Shown: positions 15,080 through 25,658, counted from the first letter of the stretch. The stretch: DNA of 64,000 bases from Lentzea kentuckyensis (GCF_002150765.1 NZ_MUYM01000056.1:120411-184410); one strand, 5' to 3'. Notes: generated by a model from the letters alone, not told the origin. Numbers and translations are program-made.

Positions 15080-15268
15080 ATGGGGCGCGGCCGAGCGAAG
15101 GCCAAGCAGACGAAGGTCGCCAGGGAGCTCAAATACAGCTCTCATGAGACCGACTTCGCTGCGCTGCAGCGCGAGCTGTCTGGTGACGAAAGGTCGCCGA
15201 ACGGGAGTAGTGGTGGCGATGAGCCACGCGACGACCCGTACGACGATTACGACGACTACCGTCGCTGA
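15080..15268 (+). CDS. DUF3073 small protein
   Basis: A 62-aa protein: basic N-terminus MGRGRAKAKQTKVARELKY, a middle SSHETDFAALQRELSG and a very acidic tail DDPYDDYDDYRR. This is the DUF3073 pattern, conserved across Actinobacteria and of unknown role. It starts at ATG 15080 after a GAGGGGG ribosome-binding site and is followed 12 nt later by a strong hairpin, so it is probably a highly expressed monocistronic gene. Confidence 0.85.
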   Translation: MGRGRAKAKQTKVARELKYSSHETDFAALQRELSGDERSPNGSSGGDEPRDDPYDDYDDYRR

Positions 15269-15279
15269 ATTCAGCCTGA

Positions 15280-15330
15280 AGAGTTCAAGGGTTGGGCAAC
15301 CGGATCATCGGTGCCCAGCCCTTGAACTCT
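15280..15330. terminator. Strong hairpin terminator
   Basis: AGAGTTCAAGGGTTGGGCA (15280-15298) pairs with TGCCCAGCCCTTGAACTCT (15312-15330) at 18 of 19 positions, the exception being a G-T wobble. ACCG/CGGT can extend the stem into the loop. It lies between DUF3073 and the convergent oxidoreductase, so it can act in both directions. Confidence 0.85.
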
Positions 15331-15340
15331 GAGGGCGCTT

Positions 15341-16336
15341 TCAGAATGCCCTGGCGTACTGCCTCGGCGCATTGACCTCCACACCCAACTCCTGAGCCGC
15401 GTGCAGCGGCCAGTACGGGTCGCGGAGCAGTTCGCGCGCGAGCAGCACCAGGTCAGCGGATCCGTCCGTCAACACTTGTTCGGCCTGCTTCGCCCCGGTG
15501 ATCAGGCCGACCGCACCCGTGGGCACGTCTGCCTTGTGTCGCACCGCTTCGGCGAGCGGCACCTGGTAGCCGGGCCCGATCGGGATGTCCGCCTGCGCGG
15601 TGTTGCCACCGCTGGACACGTCGATCAGGTCCGCGCCCGCGGCCTTGAGCGCCAGTGCCAGCACAACGCTGTCGTCGGCAGTCCAGCCGTTGTCGACCCA
15701 GTCGGAGCCGCTGATCCTGACGATCACCGGCACCTCCGGGCCGACCGCTGCCCGCACGGCGGCGGTGACCTCGACTGGCACGGCGATGCGTTCCTCGATG
15801 CTGCCCTCGTTCGTGAGCGGCGAGTAGTACTCGTGGAGCAGGTAGCCGTGCGCGGCGTGGATCTCGAGGACCTCGAAGCCCGCTTCCAGTGCGCGGAGGG
15901 CACCCTCGACGAAGGCCTTCACGACTTCAGTGTGGTTTTCGAGCTTCTCCGGCGTGTTAAGACCGGGGAACGGCTCTGTGGTCGGCGCGACCGGAACCCA
16001 GTCACCGAAGGCCTTGCGACCGGCGTGCGCGAGCTGGATGCCGGGCACCGAGCCCTGGTCCTTGATGAACGCCGTGACGCGCTGCCAGGCCGCGACCTGC
16101 TCGTCGTTCCAGATGCCGACGTCCTGCGCCGAGATGCGGCCCTCCGGTGTGACCGCCGTGGCCTCGGCGATGACCAGGCCGGCGCCACCGACCGCGCGGG
16201 AGCCCAGGTGGACGAGGTGCCAGTCGGTCGGCACGCCGTCTTCCTTCGTCACCGAGTACTGGCACATCGGGCTGACCGCGATGCGGTTGGGCAGCGTGAC
16301 CGAGCGCAGGGTCAGTGGGGAGAAGAGCAAGCTCAC
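15341..16336 (-). CDS. NADH:flavin oxidoreductase, YqjM-type Old Yellow Enzyme
   Basis: A 331-aa FMN enzyme that reduces activated C=C bonds with NAD(P)H. The YqjM (thermophilic-like) subclass is indicated by Cys and Tyr in SPMCQYS near the N-terminus, by GIQLAHAGRKA, and by EIHAAHGYLLHEYYSP, which carries the catalytic His pair region. The length fits the class (about 340). Physiological substrate unknown; roles in detoxifying electrophiles are typical. An inverted repeat 21 bp upstream of the start looks like its operator. Confidence 0.9.
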   Translation of the reverse strand: MSLLFSPLTLRSVTLPNRIAVSPMCQYSVTKEDGVPTDWHLVHLGSRAVGGAGLVIAEATAVTPEGRISAQDVGIWNDEQVAAWQRVTAFIKDQGSVPGIQLAHAGRKAFGDWVPVAPTTEPFPGLNTPEKLENHTEVVKAFVEGALRALEAGFEVLEIHAAHGYLLHEYYSPLTNEGSIEERIAVPVEVTAAVRAAVGPEVPVIVRISGSDWVDNGWTADDSVVLALALKAAGADLIDVSSGGNTAQADIPIGPGYQVPLAEAVRHKADVPTGAVGLITGAKQAEQVLTDGSADLVLLARELLRDPYWPLHAAQELGVEVNAPRQYARAF

Positions 16337-16356
16337 TTCGGGCTCCCTTGGAACGA

Positions 16357-16372
16357 TTCGTAGGGCTACGAA
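16357..16372. promoter_or_regulatory. Operator-like inverted repeat before the Old Yellow Enzyme
   Basis: TTCGTAG (16357-16363) and CTACGAA (16366-16372) are perfect 7-bp arms around GG, 21 bp upstream of the start codon of the minus-strand gene. The size fits a TetR- or MarR-type dimer. No such regulator is encoded beside it. Confidence 0.45.
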
Positions 16373-16421
16373 CTGTTCAAGGGAATGCCGTCAGCGTGTT
16401 GTTCCCGGACGTGAGGTTGTC

Positions 16422-17345
16422 TCAGTCACTGAACAGTGACGCAGAGACACCAAATCGGGCGAAACCGGTCGGCCAGATCGTCTTGCCGTCGACGCGGGCG
16501 CCGTCGAGGACTGCTTCGTCCAGGTGGAGCGCTCGCATGTCCGCCCCACGGAGGTCCGCGTCGGTCAGGTCGGCGCCGCGCAGGTCGGCACCTTCGAGGT
16601 AAGCGTTGCGCAGAGAGGCTTCTCGCAAGCTCACGCGCTCCAGATCGGCCAGCCGGAGATCGGTGCGGTGGAGGTCGCAGCCGTCCAGGCGCGTGCCCCG
16701 CAACCGTGCCCTGGCCAAATTGGACCAGCGGATCTCCGCCTGGCTCAGGTCGCCGTTCTCCAGGTAGGCACTGCGCAGGTCCACCCGCGAGAGGTTCACC
16801 GGCGGCGCTTCGCGAGCCTTCGGCTGACGAGAGAGAACAGCCAGCGCGGTCTGGACGTCCGACGCGCGGATCCGCAGCCACGGCAGAGCCCGGTCGACGG
16901 CCGGCGTCGGGTGTTCCGGTCCGTCCGGCGATCCGACCGGCCAGGGGGACTGGTTGCGCAGGAAGCTGCCGATGGTCAGCTGGATGAACCTGCGGTCCTC
17001 CGCGGAGTTGTTCGCGATCCGCTCCAGCACGTAGAGGCCACCGATCCGGACGTCCACGTTGTCGCTGCCGAGGTGCTCGATCGCCCGGCTGTACCGATCG
17101 GTGATCTGGCCGTCCCTGTTGACCCTGACCTGGTACCAGGTCGCCGTGGCTCCGAGCACCACCAGCAGCCCGGCGACGGCTTGCAGCAGGATCGAGCGTG
17201 CGTTGTTCCGCAGCTGTCCCTGGGCCTGCTGCAACGCGACGTCGGCGCTCGGCAGGGCCGGGTACTGCAGCTCCGGCACGATCACGATGATCGCGAGCAG
17301 GACGAGGACACCCACTGCCAGAAGCCAAACTGTTCGCCGCGCCAC
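16422..17345 (-). CDS. Membrane-anchored pentapeptide-repeat protein
   Basis: A 307-aa protein with two hydrophobic segments (about 5-24 and 53-68), a soluble TDRYSRAIEHLGSDNVDVRI region and a C-terminal pentapeptide-repeat helix (about 185-285, repeats such as ADLRG and LEGAD). The DRYSRAIEHLG...VRIGGLYVLERIA block is related to the VADERFARAVELLG...ALA blocks of the two membrane proteins at 59195-61154. Function unknown. It is monocistronic as far as I can see. Confidence 0.85.
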   Translation of the reverse strand: MARRTVWLLAVGVLVLLAIIVIVPELQYPALPSADVALQQAQGQLRNNARSILLQAVAGLLVVLGATATWYQVRVNRDGQITDRYSRAIEHLGSDNVDVRIGGLYVLERIANNSAEDRRFIQLTIGSFLRNQSPWPVGSPDGPEHPTPAVDRALPWLRIRASDVQTALAVLSRQPKAREAPPVNLSRVDLRSAYLENGDLSQAEIRWSNLARARLRGTRLDGCDLHRTDLRLADLERVSLREASLRNAYLEGADLRGADLTDADLRGADMRALHLDEAVLDGARVDGKTIWPTGFARFGVSASLFSD

Positions 17346-17397
17346 GGCCGAAGATCCTCGTTCACGACAGTGGCGCGGCGGTATCCGCTGTTGGAGT

Positions 17398-19251
17398 TCA
17401 GCTCAGGTAGCGGACCTGCCTGGCCTTGCCCTCCAGCACCTCGTCACGAGCGGCCGCGATCCCCGGCCGGTGCGAGACCTCCGGCACGCCGACCTCCCAC
17501 CACGCCCCGGCCTCGGTCCACGACGACGGGTGCGTCCGGATCACGACGACGGCCGGGCGACGCTCGGACACCGCCACCTCGCGGGCCTTGCGGTAGGCGC
17601 CTTCGAGGTCGGCCAGCGAGTCGGCGGGGAAGACCGCGCAACCCATCGCGGCCGCGTGGGCCGCGAAGTCGGTGCGGGGTGGTTCGGGGTGGCTGGTGGT
17701 GCAGTCGGCGTAGAGGTTGTTGAAGCCGGCGCCGCCCTGGCCGGTTTGCAGGCGGTGGATCACCGCGTAGCCGTCGTTGTCGCAGACGACGGCCACGAAA
17801 CCGTGGCCCGCGAAGGCAGCGGAGAAGAGTTCGGCGTTCAGCATCAGGTACGAACCGTCGCCGAGCAGGGTGGTGACCACGCCGTCGGTGTGGGCGATCG
17901 CGGCTCCCCAGGCGCCGGCCAGTTCGTAGCCCATGCAGGAGAAGCCGTACTCGACGTCCATGGTGGCCTCGCCAGAGGCGCGCCAGCCGCCGATCAGCTC
18001 GCCGGGCAGGCCGCCGGACGCCGTCATGACGTAGTCGGTGGGGCCGCTGACGTCGTTCACGACGCCGACCACCTGGGCGTAGGTGGGCAGGCCGGTGCCG
18101 GGGGTGCGCAGCGCGGTGATGTGCTGGTCCCACTTCGCGCGTTCGGTCTGGGCGCGGCGGGTCCAGTAGGCCGGGGCCTGCCAGGAGGCGAGCTCGTCGG
18201 TCAGTTCGCGCAGGCCCTCGTCGGCGTCGGCCACCAGGGCGAACGAGCCGTGCTTCACGGCGTCGAAGCGGGCCGCGTTGAGCGAGACCAGGTGCACGTC
18301 CGGGGAGAAGACGGTCCAGGACGCCGTGGTGAAGTCCTGCAGGCGGGTGCCCACGGCGATGACCAGGTCGGCTTCGCCGGCCAGGACGTTGGCCGACGTC
18401 GAGCCGGTGATGCCGAGCGGGCCGGCGTGCAGCGGGTGCTCGTGCGGGACGAGGGTGCGGCCCGCGGTGGTCTCGGTGATCGGGATGCCGTGTTGTTCGG
18501 CGAACCGCAGTGCGCGGCCGGCGGCACCCGAGTAGCGGACGCCGCCGCCCAGGACCAGCAAAGGCCTTGAGGCCGAACGGATCGCGCGAGCGGCTTCGGC
18601 CAGCGCGGTCAGGTCAGGGCGCAGGCGCAACGGCCGGTGGACGACCTCGGCGAACAGCGACTCCGGGAAGTCGTAGGACTCGGCCTGGACGTCCTGCGGG
18701 AGCGCCAGGGTCACGGGTCCGCAGTCGGCCGGGTCGGTCAGGACGCGCGCCACCTGCGGGAGCGTCGAGAGCAGCTGCTCGGGGCGGGTGATGCGGTCGA
18801 AGTAGCGGCTGACCGCGCGGAACGCGTCGTTGACCGTCGCGGTCGGGTCGTGGAAGTGCTCGACCTGCTGCAGCACGGGATCGGGCGCGCGGCCGGTGAA
18901 GGTGTCGCCTGGCAGGAGCAGGAGAGGCAGCCGGTTCGCGTGGGCGACGCCGGCCGCGGTGACCATGTTCAGGGCGCCGGGGCCGATCGACGACGTGGCG
19001 ACGCCGACCTGGCGACGGTGCGTGGCCTTGCCGATGCCGACCGCGGCCAGGGCCATGCCCTGCTCGTTGTGGCCGCGCCACACGGGGATGCGGTCGCGGA
19101 CCTCCTCCAGGGCGTTGCCGAGGCCGAGCACGTTGCCGTGGCCGAAGATCGCGAACACGCCGGGGAACAGCGGCGCGCGCGTGCCGTCGAAGAGTTCCGT
19201 GCGCTGGGCCAGCATCCACCGGACCAGTGCCTGCGCGGTCGTCAGCTTCAC
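17398..19251 (-). CDS. iolD: 3D-(3,5/4)-trihydroxycyclohexane-1,2-dione hydrolase
   Basis: A 617-aa thiamine-diphosphate enzyme of the acetolactate-synthase fold. IolD opens the ring of the diketo-inositol intermediate to 5-deoxyglucuronate. The ThDP motif GDGSYLMLNAE...NDG and the N-terminal catalytic region WRGHNEQGMALAAVGIGKAT are visible. It is the last gene of the minus-strand inositol operon and overlaps iolB by 4 nt. Length and context agree with IolD rather than with a biosynthetic acetolactate synthase. Confidence 0.95.
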   Translation of the reverse strand: MKLTTAQALVRWMLAQRTELFDGTRAPLFPGVFAIFGHGNVLGLGNALEEVRDRIPVWRGHNEQGMALAAVGIGKATHRRQVGVATSSIGPGALNMVTAAGVAHANRLPLLLLPGDTFTGRAPDPVLQQVEHFHDPTATVNDAFRAVSRYFDRITRPEQLLSTLPQVARVLTDPADCGPVTLALPQDVQAESYDFPESLFAEVVHRPLRLRPDLTALAEAARAIRSASRPLLVLGGGVRYSGAAGRALRFAEQHGIPITETTAGRTLVPHEHPLHAGPLGITGSTSANVLAGEADLVIAVGTRLQDFTTASWTVFSPDVHLVSLNAARFDAVKHGSFALVADADEGLRELTDELASWQAPAYWTRRAQTERAKWDQHITALRTPGTGLPTYAQVVGVVNDVSGPTDYVMTASGGLPGELIGGWRASGEATMDVEYGFSCMGYELAGAWGAAIAHTDGVVTTLLGDGSYLMLNAELFSAAFAGHGFVAVVCDNDGYAVIHRLQTGQGGAGFNNLYADCTTSHPEPPRTDFAAHAAAMGCAVFPADSLADLEGAYRKAREVAVSERRPAVVVIRTHPSSWTEAGAWWEVGVPEVSHRPGIAAARDEVLEGKARQVRYLS

Positions 19252-20135
19252 TTGACTCGCCCCTCAGCAGTCGTGACCGGACAGCGCGGGTCGAGCTCCT
19301 GCGTCGCCCAGCTGTCGCGGACCCAGGTGTGCGCCGGGTCGTCGCAGAACGCCATCGAACGCTCTGAGCCCGGTCCGGCGAGAACGTTCAGGTAGTACAT
19401 GGGATATCCCGGCGCCGCGACGCACGGACCGTGGTAGCCGCGCGGGATCAGGAAGACGTCGCCGTCCCGCACGGTCACGTCCTCGTCGATCGTGCCGTCG
19501 TCGGTGTACGTGCGGTGGAATCCGAAACCGGTGCGGGAAGGCGTGACCTGGTCCCGGTCGGCGATGCGGAAGTAGTAGATCTCCTCGTTGTCCACCTCGC
19601 ACGGCTCCGAAGAGTCGTGCTTGTGCGGCGGGTACGAGGACCAGTTGCCGTCCGGGGTGATCAGCTCGCACGCGTTGAGCTTGTCCGCGTGGTCCCACAC
19701 GCCCGGCACGCCGAAGTTCGTGACCTGGCGGGTGGCGTTGCCGGAACCGCGCACCTCGACCGGCACGCCGTCGGCCGGGCCGTACCTGGGGCTCAGGCGG
19801 TTCTCGCAGCGCGCCATCGGCAGGGCGATCTCACATCCGTCCACAGAGGACAACGTGACCGAGGCGTCCCTGGGCACGTACGCGAAGTCCGTGACGCGGG
19901 TGAAGACCGAGTCGCGGCCCTGCAGCTCGTACCGTTCGTCGTCGACCTCGACCACGAGAGACCCGGCCAGCGGCAGCACGAACGCCTCGAACTCGCCGGT
20001 CTCGATCGTGCGCACCCAACCGGCCTCGATCCGCAGCACGCGCAGACCCGTGTAGGTCCAGCTCGCGTCCTCGGGCGTCAGGTAGATGACGTCCGTGGAG
20101 GTCGAGAGAGTCCCATGTGGACGGTGCAGGGTCAT
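19248..20135 (-). CDS. iolB: 5-deoxy-glucuronate isomerase
   Basis: A 295-aa bicupin enzyme that converts 5-deoxyglucuronate to 2-deoxy-5-keto-gluconate. Metal-binding His are visible in SYPPHKHDSSEPCEVDNEE and in IPRGYHGPCVAAPGYPMYY, both typical of IolB. It lies between iolD and the Cgl0158-family gene with 4-nt overlaps on both sides, so it is co-translated within the operon. Confidence 0.95.
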   Translation of the reverse strand: MTLHRPHGTLSTSTDVIYLTPEDASWTYTGLRVLRIEAGWVRTIETGEFEAFVLPLAGSLVVEVDDERYELQGRDSVFTRVTDFAYVPRDASVTLSSVDGCEIALPMARCENRLSPRYGPADGVPVEVRGSGNATRQVTNFGVPGVWDHADKLNACELITPDGNWSSYPPHKHDSSEPCEVDNEEIYYFRIADRDQVTPSRTGFGFHRTYTDDGTIDEDVTVRDGDVFLIPRGYHGPCVAAPGYPMYYLNVLAGPGSERSMAFCDDPAHTWVRDSWATQELDPRCPVTTAEGRVK

Positions 20136-21037
20136 ACCGTGACTCCCTTGGCGGTGCGCAGGATTTCGGCAGCGGCGGCAACGGCGGCGGCGACATCACC
20201 GTCCGGCGGATAGAGCAACGCACGGCCGACGACCAGGCCGCGCACGGTCGGGTGGCGCAGCGAGCGGCCCCACGACGCGAGGTCGTCCTCCGGGTTCGCC
20301 GACGGCACCCCGCCGAGCACCAACGCGGGCAACGCCGTGGTGTCCAGCACGACCTCCGGCTCGTTCGGCGCCGGCAGCTTCAACCAGGTGTAAGCCGAGG
20401 TCGCACCGAGCCCGGCAGCCACGGCCGACGCACGCGACAGCGCCGCGGAGTCCTTCTGCAGCACCAGCTTGTCGTTGTGATCGCGCTTGTAGGGCAACGG
20501 TTCGACCATCGCCATCAGGCCGTGCTCGGCGAGTTCGGTGACGGCCCGCGCACAGCCTTCCAGCGTCGGGATCGTGCCGGGGTCCGAGTCGACCAGGCGC
20601 AGCAGCATCTTGCCGCCGTCCAGGCCGAACGTCGCGATGGACGACGCGTCGTAGGCGGTGAACCTGTCGTCGATCTCCCAGTCCGCACCGGCGAGGCCTC
20701 CCCGGTTCATCGAACCGATGACCACGCGCTCGTTCAGGCCGTCCAGCAGCAGCAGGTCCTCGATCACGTCCGGCGTGCCGAGCACTCCGTCGACCGCGGG
20801 GTTCGCCAGCGCCGTCAGCAACCTGTCGAGCAACGACCGTCGATCGGCCATCGCCAGCGGGTCGCCGCCGACGCCGAGCGCACCCCGGGCCGGGTGGTCC
20901 GCGGCGACCAGGAACAGCGTGGACTTGCCGTTCAGCAACGAATTGCGCCGCTTGCGGGACTGGTAGGCCCGTCTGATCGAGCCGGGGTCCTCTGCCCGCC
21001 GCCACAACAGTTCGCGCCACTGCCCGTCAGTGATCAC
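20132..21037 (-). CDS. Cgl0158-family (beta/alpha)8-barrel protein, candidate inositol-pathway aldolase
   Basis: A 301-aa barrel protein of the Cgl0158 family, a regular member of actinobacterial inositol loci. Its place between iolB and iolC and the absence of a classical iolJ suggest that it cleaves 2-deoxy-5-keto-gluconate 6-phosphate, the aldolase step. A lysine in KLPAPNEPEVV could be the Schiff-base residue, as in class I aldolases, but this is inference. The GTG at 21037 overlaps the iolC stop (GTGA) and is preferred to the longer frame. Confidence 0.75.
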   Translation of the reverse strand: MITDGQWRELLWRRAEDPGSIRRAYQSRKRRNSLLNGKSTLFLVAADHPARGALGVGGDPLAMADRRSLLDRLLTALANPAVDGVLGTPDVIEDLLLLDGLNERVVIGSMNRGGLAGADWEIDDRFTAYDASSIATFGLDGGKMLLRLVDSDPGTIPTLEGCARAVTELAEHGLMAMVEPLPYKRDHNDKLVLQKDSAALSRASAVAAGLGATSAYTWLKLPAPNEPEVVLDTTALPALVLGGVPSANPEDDLASWGRSLRHPTVRGLVVGRALLYPPDGDVAAAVAAAAEILRTAKGVTV

Positions 21038-21962
21038 AGCATGTCCTCGATCTCTTTCTGGTCCGGCATCGCATCCGCGCAGGCCAGCCGGGACGCCACG
21101 ATCGCGCCCGCCGCGTTGGCGTAGCGGGCGATCTTCACCGGGTCCCAGCCGGACAGCAGGCCGTGCACCAGCGAACCGCCGAACGCGTCGCCGGCGCCGA
21201 GCCCGCACACGACCTCGACCGGGTTCGGCTCCACGGTCCAGCGGCCCTCGGGAGTGGCCACGAGCACGCCCTCGGCGCCCTTCTTGATCAGCGCCAACGA
21301 GATCCCGCGGGCCAGCAGCCGGTCAGCGGCCTCGTCGGGATCGGAGGTGCCGACCGCGACCTCGACCTCGGTTCGGTTGCCGACCGCGACCGTGACGTGG
21401 TCGAGCATCCAGCTGATCTCGGCCCGTGCGGTCTTCACGTCCGGCCAGAACATCGGCCGGTAGTCCAGGTCCAGCACCGTGTGCTTCTTCCGCCCGCGGT
21501 TGGCCAGCATCATCCGCTGGGTCCCACGGGCGGGTTCGGCGGAAACACCGGTTCCCGTGACCCACAACAACGGGACCTCACGGGTGAGAGCCCAGGGCAC
21601 GTCTTCCTCGTTCAACGTCAGGTCCGGCGCGGTCGGCAGCCGGTAGAACAGCAGCGGCGGGTCCGCCGGCGGGTTGAGCTCGCAGAACACCACCGGTGTC
21701 AGCAGATCCGGCGAGGTGCCGACGTGTTCCGACGACACCCCGAAGCCTTCGAGTGCCTGCCGGACGTAGGTGCCGAACCCGTCGGGCCCGACCTTGGTGA
21801 GCACACCGGCTTTGCGTCCGAGCCGTGCGGCGGCGACCGCGACGTTGGTCGCGGTGCCGCCGAGCGACTTGGCGAACGTGCTGACCTCGGCCAGCGGCAC
21901 CCCGGACTGCTCCGGGTAGAGGTCGACACCGACCCGGCCGACGGTCAGCACTTCCAGCGACG

Positions 21963-21966
<4 letters not shown>
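21034..21966 (-). CDS. iolC: 5-dehydro-2-deoxygluconokinase (PfkB family)
   Basis: A 310-aa ribokinase-fold kinase. The PfkB signature 1 region SLGGTATNVAVAAARLG and the C-terminal GLGAGDAFGGSLVHGLL with the catalytic base Asp are intact. In this locus it should phosphorylate 2-deoxy-5-keto-gluconate before aldol cleavage. It overlaps the ABC ATPase gene and the Cgl0158-family gene by 4 nt each. Confidence 0.92.
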
Positions 21967-22729
<763 letters not shown>

Positions 22730-22733
<4 letters not shown>

Positions 22734-23779
22734 CGCTTCACCCTTTCCGCCCGACGGCGAAGCATGTTGTTCACCAGCACGGCGGCCAGCAGCATCACGC
22801 CGAGGAACAGCTGGAACCAGTCGCTGTTCCAACCGGCGTAGACGATGCCCTGCCGGGCCATGCCGAAGATCAGCGCGCCGATCGCCGCGCCCACCGCGGA
22901 CCCGAAGCCACCGGTGAGCAGGCAGCCGCCGATCACCGCCGCGATGATGTACTGGAACTCCAGGCCGATGCCCTGGTTCGCCTGCACGCTCGCGTACCGC
23001 AGGATGTTGATCGAGCCGACCAGCCACGCCGCGAACGCCGTGGTCATGAACAGCAGGATCTTGGACCGCACGACCGGCACACCGACCGCGCGCGAACTCT
23101 GCGCGGCACCACCGATCGCGAAGATCCAGTTACCGAACTTGGTGCGCATCAACACCGTCGACGCGATCACGGTGAACAGGACCCACCAGATGATCGACAC
23201 GTAGAAACTGGTGCCGCCGATCTGGAACGTCGACGCGAACAGGAACCCGGCCGACTCGTAGCCGGCCGTCTCCCGCATGCCCGACACCTGCACGCTGCCC
23301 GTCACCAGGCGCGTGACGCCGAGGTTGAGGCCCTGCAACGCGAGGAAGCTGCCCAGCGTCACGATGAAGCTCGGCAAGCCCGTGCGCATCACGAGCCAGC
23401 CGTTCAACGCGCCCACCGCCAACGCGAAGGCGAGCGACACGAGCAACGACAGCCAGACGTTGAGTCCCAGCTGGGTGGCGAGGAGAGCCGTGACGAGCGC
23501 GGTGGACGCGGTCATGACACCGGCGGACAGGTCGAACTCGCCGCCGATCATGAGCAGCGCCACCGCGACCGCCATGATGCCGAGCATGGACGCGTCGTCC
23601 AGCCAGGTGGCCGCACCACCCATGCTCAGGAACTGCTCGGTGACCACGGAGAAGAACAGGAACACGAGCAGTGCGCCGAGCATGGCGCCGATCTCCGGGC
23701 GCTTGATCAGCTGATCCATCACCCTGGGCTTGCTCAGCCGTTCGTCGGCAGCCGGTGGAGCTGTGGCCGTCACGGTCAT
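22730..23779 (-). CDS. Sugar ABC transporter permease (RbsC/MglC-like)
   Basis: A 349-aa membrane protein with about 8-10 hydrophobic segments. Family hallmarks are GGEFDLSAGVM in the cytoplasmic loop and AAVIGGCLLTGGFGSAVGAAIGAL near the C-terminus. It pairs with the single-domain ATPase (4-nt overlap) and with the lipoprotein receptor encoded 15 nt upstream. The gene context points to myo-inositol as the substrate. Confidence 0.92.
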
Positions 23780-23794
23780 CTCCCCGCCTCCTCC

Positions 23795-24778
23795 TTACCT
23801 CTTGCCGTTCTTGGCGTACTCCGCGACCTTGTCCACATTGGACTTGTCGACGAAGCCGGGACCGGTCAGCACGGGCTTGCCGCCACCGAGGGTGTTCGCG
23901 TTGTCCTTGAACAGCTTCAGCATCACGATCGGCAGGTAGCCCTGCTCGTACTGCTGCTGGTCGACGGCGAACAGCACGTCACCCGCCTTGATCGCGCTGA
24001 CCACGTCCGCGTTCAGGTCGAACGTCGCGACCTGCGCCTTCGAGCTCGCACCCTTGATCGCGGCGGCCGCGTTCACGGCGACCTGCGGGTTCAGCGCCAG
24101 CACACCGTCGACGGCGGTGTCGGACTGGAGCTTGGCCTTGATGCGGGCCTCGATGTCCGTGGGGTTGGAGATGTCGACCTGGAGGTTCTCCACCGCGCCG
24201 CCGAAACCGGTGCGGGCACCGTCGCAGCGCTGGTTGAGGCCCGTGTTGCCGGCCTCGTGGATCACGCACAGCAGCTTGGTCTTGCCGGCCGCCTTGAGCT
24301 TCTTGCCCGCTTCCTCACCGGCGATCGACTCCTCCTGGCCGACGTGCGCCATGGCACCGAACTCGGCGCTCTTCGCGCTGCCGGAGTTGATCGTGATGAC
24401 CGGGATGCCGGCCTTCACCGCGTTCTCGATGGACGTCTTGAGCGCGTCCGGGTTCGCCATCGACACCACGATGCCGCCGACCTTCTGCGACACGGCGTTG
24501 TCGATCAGCTTCGCCTGGGCGCCGGGGTCGCCGTCGGAGTTGTACGTGACGCCGACGCCGAGCTGCTTGCCCGCGTCCTCGGCACCGACCTTCACCACGC
24601 TCCAGAACGCGTCACCCGCGGTTCCGTGCGTGATCACAGCGACTTTCAGGTCACCGGAAGCCGGTGCGCTGTTGTTCTGCGTGTTCTGGGTGTTGGAACC
24701 CGTGGGACCGCTGCAGGCGGCGAGTAGAGCAACACCGGCGAGGGCAACGCCCGCACGGATGACCAAGCGAGACTTCAT
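23795..24778 (-). CDS. Sugar-binding lipoprotein of the inositol ABC transporter
   Basis: A 327-aa periplasmic-binding protein (type I sugar-binding fold). The lipobox LLAAC, followed by a Ser/Thr/Asn-rich linker, anchors it outside the membrane. The core starts LKVAVITHGTAGDAFWSVVK and contains the family strand IPVITINSG. It is the first transporter gene of the operon. Inositol specificity is inferred from the flanking iol genes. Confidence 0.92.
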   Translation of the reverse strand: MKSRLVIRAGVALAGVALLAACSGPTGSNTQNTQNNSAPASGDLKVAVITHGTAGDAFWSVVKVGAEDAGKQLGVGVTYNSDGDPGAQAKLIDNAVSQKVGGIVVSMANPDALKTSIENAVKAGIPVITINSGSAKSAEFGAMAHVGQEESIAGEEAGKKLKAAGKTKLLCVIHEAGNTGLNQRCDGARTGFGGAVENLQVDISNPTDIEARIKAKLQSDTAVDGVLALNPQVAVNAAAAIKGASSKAQVATFDLNADVVSAIKAGDVLFAVDQQQYEQGYLPIVMLKLFKDNANTLGGGKPVLTGPGFVDKSNVDKVAEYAKNGKR

Positions 24779-24792
24779 CGTCTCCAGTCCCT

Positions 24793-25653
24793 TCAGAGGA
24801 TCTTGCTGAGGTGCGCGAGGCTGCGCCCGGTGTCCTTCAGTGGTGTGTCCACTGGACTTCCGTCCTTGAGCTGAGTGTCCTGCTCAAGCACGAACCAACC
24901 GGTGTAGCCCGCCTCCTGAACGAGCTTCACCAGCGCTTCCACGTCCACGTCGCCGTCCCCGAGCGGCACGTAGATGCCCTGTTCCACGGCATCGGTGTAA
25001 CTGAGCTCGCCGCTGCGCACCTTCGCCGCGATCCCGTCACGCACGTCCTTGAGGTGCACGTGACCGATCCGGTCCGGGTAGCGGCGCGCCAGCTCGACCG
25101 GATCCGTGCCACCGATGAGGAGGTGGCCGGTGTCCAGGCAGAGCTGGAGATCGGAGTCCGCGAGGAACCTGTCGACCTCCGCCTCCCGCTCGACGTGGGT
25201 GCCCACGTGCGGGTGCAGCACGGTCCTGAGGCCATGCCCTGCGGCGATCTCGCGGATCTTCGCGCAGGTGCTGACGAGGGTGTTCCACTCGTCGTCGGTG
25301 AGCTGCGGCGTTTCGTCGTAGCCGTCCAGCCCCGTCGCGGCGGCGAGCACGAGCACCTCGGCGCCACCGGCCTTGAGGATCGCGGCCACCCGGTCGGCTT
25401 CGTCCAGAGTGGACTGGACGTCGGTGTGCAGGGTGACCGCGAGGAACCCGCCGACCAGCGTCAGTTCGAACTCGCTGAGCAGTGCCTTCAAGGCACCGGG
25501 GTCGGCGGGCAGGTAGTCGGGCGGGCCGAGCTCGGTGGCCGTGAGGCCCAGCTCGTTCATCTCGCCCAGCACGGTGGTCGCGGGCAGGACGTTGCCCCAG
25601 CCCGGAACCTCGCACACGCCCCAGGAGATCGGTGCCCCAGCGATCTTCGCCAT
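24793..25653 (-). CDS. Sugar phosphate isomerase/epimerase-like barrel, probable inosose dehydratase
   Basis: A 286-aa xylose-isomerase-type TIM barrel. Likely metal ligands are the Glu in ATELGPP, His in LHPHVGTHVE, Asp/His in LCLDTGHLLIGG and Glu in WFVLEQD. IolE (2-keto-myo-inositol dehydratase) and IolI (inosose isomerase) share this fold. The GTHVExxxEVDRFL stretch and the lack of another iolE in the locus favour IolE. It starts 5 nt after iolG. Confidence 0.8.
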   Translation of the reverse strand: MAKIAGAPISWGVCEVPGWGNVLPATTVLGEMNELGLTATELGPPDYLPADPGALKALLSEFELTLVGGFLAVTLHTDVQSTLDEADRVAAILKAGGAEVLVLAAATGLDGYDETPQLTDDEWNTLVSTCAKIREIAAGHGLRTVLHPHVGTHVEREAEVDRFLADSDLQLCLDTGHLLIGGTDPVELARRYPDRIGHVHLKDVRDGIAAKVRSGELSYTDAVEQGIYVPLGDGDVDVEALVKLVQEAGYTGWFVLEQDTQLKDGSPVDTPLKDTGRSLAHLSKIL

Positions 25654-25658
25654 GTCCT

